The position numbers and the translations under genes are program-made. Shown piece after piece: positions 32,199 through 34,486 of a stretch of DNA of 34,486 nt. Position 1 is the stretch's first letter, and every line of letters begins with the position of its first letter. The notes below the pieces were generated by a model, which worked only from the letters and a program-made list of their open reading frames with translations, had not been told where the DNA came from and ran no database searches. Origin of the DNA: a bacterium (lineage in GTDB: Bacteria > SAR324 > XYD2-FULL-50-16); NCBI GenBank assembly GCA_018830885.1, contig JAHJRI010000296.1, positions 1 to 34,486 of the forward strand, in the 5' to 3' direction.

Positions 32199-33620
32199 AT
32201 GAGAAACGCATTGAATTGGAGCCGGTTGCTGCTCCTGTTATGCTGCTGCCTGGTTCCAGCTCACCCGGCAATGGCAAAGGAGACCGCCCCGAGCGGAAAC
32301 CGGGAGGCTGAAATTGAAGCACCGGAAACGGATGCTTCCCGCGAATCATTCACAGAATGGGAAGCCGGTGATCTGTTTGCGGAAAGCATCGCCATGCTCT
32401 GGCGCACCAGCACCCGGCGGAATATTAAACGCACCGATCATGATCTCAACCCTTCCCAGTCATTATTCCATTTCACGGAGAAGGAGTATCTGACGGCCAT
32501 CGATCTGGAATGGACGCCCATTCTCACCGACCGATCGAATTTTCGAACGCGGGGGGTGCTGCTGCACCGACGTCTCGATGACAAAGAAGCAACAGAAGGG
32601 TTCCTGCTGGAGGGATACCTGCAGTGGCGGAACAGCCTGCAAAACCTGGTGCTCAATATCGGCAAGGTCCGGCTCGCATGGGGCGGCGGGTATGCATGGA
32701 ATCCGACCCAGGTGCTGATCATGCTTCCCCGGGCCTCAGAGGACGAAGAGATCAAAGCGGAGGAAGGCCTCGAAATGCTGCAGGTCGAACTGGCCGGTCA
32801 CAATATTACGCTGACGGCCATCCTTGCCCGTCTGGACGATAAAAAAACGGACAGCAGAACAGAAATCCCCTGGCAAACAGCAGCCAGACTATCATTCAAC
32901 CAGGAACCCTGGGAATTTGCCGCTGTCTATCACCAGGCGACCGGGTATGCAGCAAAATACGGCATCTCGTATACCGGACTCGTCACAGACGCCCTGGAGC
33001 TGCATGGGGAGTGGTCCAGAACCGGAACCCGGGACCGCAATCGGATCCTCAGGTTGACAGACGGGACACCAATGGGCCCGCTATACCTGCCAGCCCGGTA
33101 TACCTATACGGATGACAACCGAAAAAAAGACTATGATCAGATCCTGATCGGCGGGCAAGCCACGTTTTCCAGAAATATGAATATAATTGTTGAACTATAC
33201 CGCACAACCCATGGTTATGATACCCACGAGTGGGAACTTGCCGGCAGGGGTATTGAGGAAGCCCTGCGGGAAGATGCCTGGGCAAACCCTGTCTACCCAT
33301 TCACCACGTCACTGGGCAACCCCTATGCCGGATTTTTGAAAAACACCCTGTCTGCCATCGATGATAGCCAGCTACGGCAAAACTACCTCTTTTTAAGATT
33401 CACCTCCGGGGAAACCGAAACCCTCTGGGAGTATGAACATATCCTGATCTCCAATCTGGACGACCAAAGTCAGGTCCACCGGTTTATTCTGCATAAATCA
33501 TGGGTGGACTTCATCCAGACAAACCTGGAAGTGACCCTGTTTCGCGGGGCAGGACGCAGTGAATTCGGTTTGAATCCCTATCGTGAAGTCTATGCCCTGA
33601 CACTGGATGTTACATTTTGA
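32199..33620 (+). CDS. Outer-membrane beta-barrel protein of the Lol-like cassette
   Basis: A 473-residue protein. The signal peptide runs to about residue 26 (RLLLLLCCCLV... ending AMA) and is unusual in having three adjacent cysteines in its hydrophobic core. A 25-residue acidic linker follows, then alternating barrel strands, with KVRLAWGGGYAWNPTQVL (about 154-171), a segment resembling DUF1302-like and related barrels found next to LolA-like genes. The last residues LTLDVTF form a good barrel-assembly signal with C-terminal Phe. It starts 7 bases after the LolA-like gene, so it is probably translationally coupled and could receive or export the cargo at the outer membrane. Confidence 0.85.
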   Translation: MRNALNWSRLLLLLCCCLVPAHPAMAKETAPSGNREAEIEAPETDASRESFTEWEAGDLFAESIAMLWRTSTRRNIKRTDHDLNPSQSLFHFTEKEYLTAIDLEWTPILTDRSNFRTRGVLLHRRLDDKEATEGFLLEGYLQWRNSLQNLVLNIGKVRLAWGGGYAWNPTQVLIMLPRASEDEEIKAEEGLEMLQVELAGHNITLTAILARLDDKKTDSRTEIPWQTAARLSFNQEPWEFAAVYHQATGYAAKYGISYTGLVTDALELHGEWSRTGTRDRNRILRLTDGTPMGPLYLPARYTYTDDNRKKDYDQILIGGQATFSRNMNIIVELYRTTHGYDTHEWELAGRGIEEALREDAWANPVYPFTTSLGNPYAGFLKNTLSAIDDSQLRQNYLFLRFTSGETETLWEYEHILISNLDDQSQVHRFILHKSWVDFIQTNLEVTLFRGAGRSEFGLNPYREVYALTLDVTF

Positions 33621-34183
33621 CGACCTGTCACACCGATTCCACTAAAATTCAAAAGCCTTGTCTTTACCAGCCATTCCATGCTATGAATAACCCAAGAGGG
33701 AAGCTTCCGCACAACAATTTGCGAATGACATAACCCATGTTTCCGGCAGGGGTTTGACCATGGTTATCCATGATTCGGACCGGGCCAACGGCAAAGAGGT
33801 GATAAAGAAGCCTCATCCCATAAGGCTGGATTGGTATTCGGTGCAGGCACTGCACGCCAAAGCGCCCCTCACCATCCTGAAAAGTGTTGCCTGTATCCGA
33901 CAAAAAATCTGGGACGAAGAGAAACAGGAAATGATCTCCTTTCCCCATGCGGGTCAGCTTGCTTAGGAAAAGCTTTCCGCTTTCTTCTCCTGCAGGCAGC
34001 ATCAGTATTCTGCCGGGAAATGGCCTGAGATCCAAAAAAGCGATTCATCATTTTTGCCGGTTTGTCTATAATGATATCCACCGTGTGTTGATTGCCACGG
34101 GGTATCACCCGAAGTGACTTTATGCTCCGATTTTAAATCACAACTGGAATCTGCGGACTTCCTGGTGTTTCATACCATGCACA
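33621..34183. other. Region of 563 bases without a convincing gene
   Basis: Only weak frames exist: a minus-strand 123-residue frame (33664-34035) and a plus-strand 70-residue frame (33754-33966), neither matching a family I know. The minus-strand frame ends in an MGYVIRKLL segment that faintly recalls the C-terminus of some transposases, so decayed mobile DNA is possible but unproven. A promoter for the transglutaminase-like gene should lie near the right end. Confidence 0.45.
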
Positions 34184-34486
34184 ATGCAGGCATATTTAGA
34201 ATCAAGCCGTTATATTGACTGGGAATCTCCAGAAATTCTCGATCAGGCCCGGCGATTGGCTGAAGATCAAAACGACACCACTGGTATCGTGAAGAACTGC
34301 TTCGAATTTGTTCGAGACCAGATCAGACACAGCCTGGATTTTAAGCTCAATCCGGTTACATGCAGGGCCTCAGACGTTCTCAGGCATACGACGGGGTACT
34401 GTTATGCAAAAAGCCATTTGCTGGCCGCACTTCTCCGGGCGAATGGGGTTCCAGCAGGGCTCTGTTATCAGCGTTTAGCCACCAAA
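34184..34486 (+). CDS. Transglutaminase-like protein (3' truncated by the window)
   Basis: 101 codons are visible from the ATG at 34184, running off the window. The segment TTGYCYAKSHLLAALLRANGVPAGL (about 70-94) is the transglutaminase-like (PF01841) core, with a catalytic Cys in the GYCYAKS motif (Cys74). The expected His and Asp of the triad would lie beyond the edge. Short proteins of this family act as cysteine proteases or amidases of peptides. The start is not fixed by a clear ribosome-binding site; an ATG at 34177 is in another frame. Confidence 0.88.
   Translation, partial: MQAYLESSRYIDWESPEILDQARRLAEDQNDTTGIVKNCFEFVRDQIRHSLDFKLNPVTCRASDVLRHTTGYCYAKSHLLAALLRANGVPAGLCYQRLATK

Noticed and set aside
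33664..34035. Minus-strand 123-codon frame as a transposase remnant.
   Set aside because: The resemblance is limited to a few residues at the end, and no terminal repeats or catalytic motifs are visible.

Overview
The window looks like chromosomal DNA of a flagellated Gram-negative proteobacterium, most probably of the former Deltaproteobacteria (Desulfobacterota or SAR324-like). This placement is inference. It rests on outer-membrane barrels and an O-antigen ligase-type protein, flagellar fliP, fliQ and fliN, a NikR operator of the type described for deltaproteobacteria (GTGTTAC-N13-ATAACAA), and a probable selenoprotein. I see no rRNA, tRNA, CRISPR array, prophage or intact insertion sequence.

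Layout. Positions 1-1501 hold the 3' part of mnmG, convergent with a minus-strand group: a small ferredoxin, D-Ala-D-Ala ligase, RimI-like acetyltransferase, TsaB and an unrecognised membrane-anchored basic protein. Positions 5472-8191 (minus) are a four-gene ECF nickel transporter (nikO, nikQ, nikK-like, nikM) with overlapping genes. It is divergent from nikR, and a good NikR operator lies in the shared 400-bp spacer. Plus-strand envelope genes follow: murJ, lepB, an outer-membrane protein and an ElyC/YdcF-like protein. A minus-strand block at 13150-17743 holds a DEDDh exonuclease, an orphan GspE/PilB ATPase and a HAMP protein with a degenerate class III cyclase domain. Next come an O-antigen ligase-like protein (plus), fliP-fliQ, an AhpD-like CxxC protein, and a C_GCAxxG_C_C-family gene with an in-frame TGA at the first conserved Cys position and a SECIS-like hairpin just downstream. 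A LysR regulator and a DUF1127 gene are divergent across a palindrome-rich spacer. A geranylgeranyl-reductase-like flavoprotein and an isolated fliN follow.

Positions 26709-33620 form what looks like one functional block. It starts with a membrane-bound LytTR regulator and a 177-bp MITE-like inverted repeat. Six tightly spaced plus-strand genes follow: exported TPR protein, LolD/MacB-type ATPase, exported helical-repeat protein, single FtsX/LolE-type permease, LolA-like periplasmic protein (TP_0789 type) and an outer-membrane beta-barrel. Together they could carry a lipid or lipoprotein cargo from the inner membrane to a dedicated outer-membrane protein; this is inference from gene content. 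The window ends in a truncated transglutaminase-like gene.

The two most interesting items are the candidate selenoprotein (22470-22961) and the LytTR-associated Lol-like trans-envelope cassette (26709-33620).
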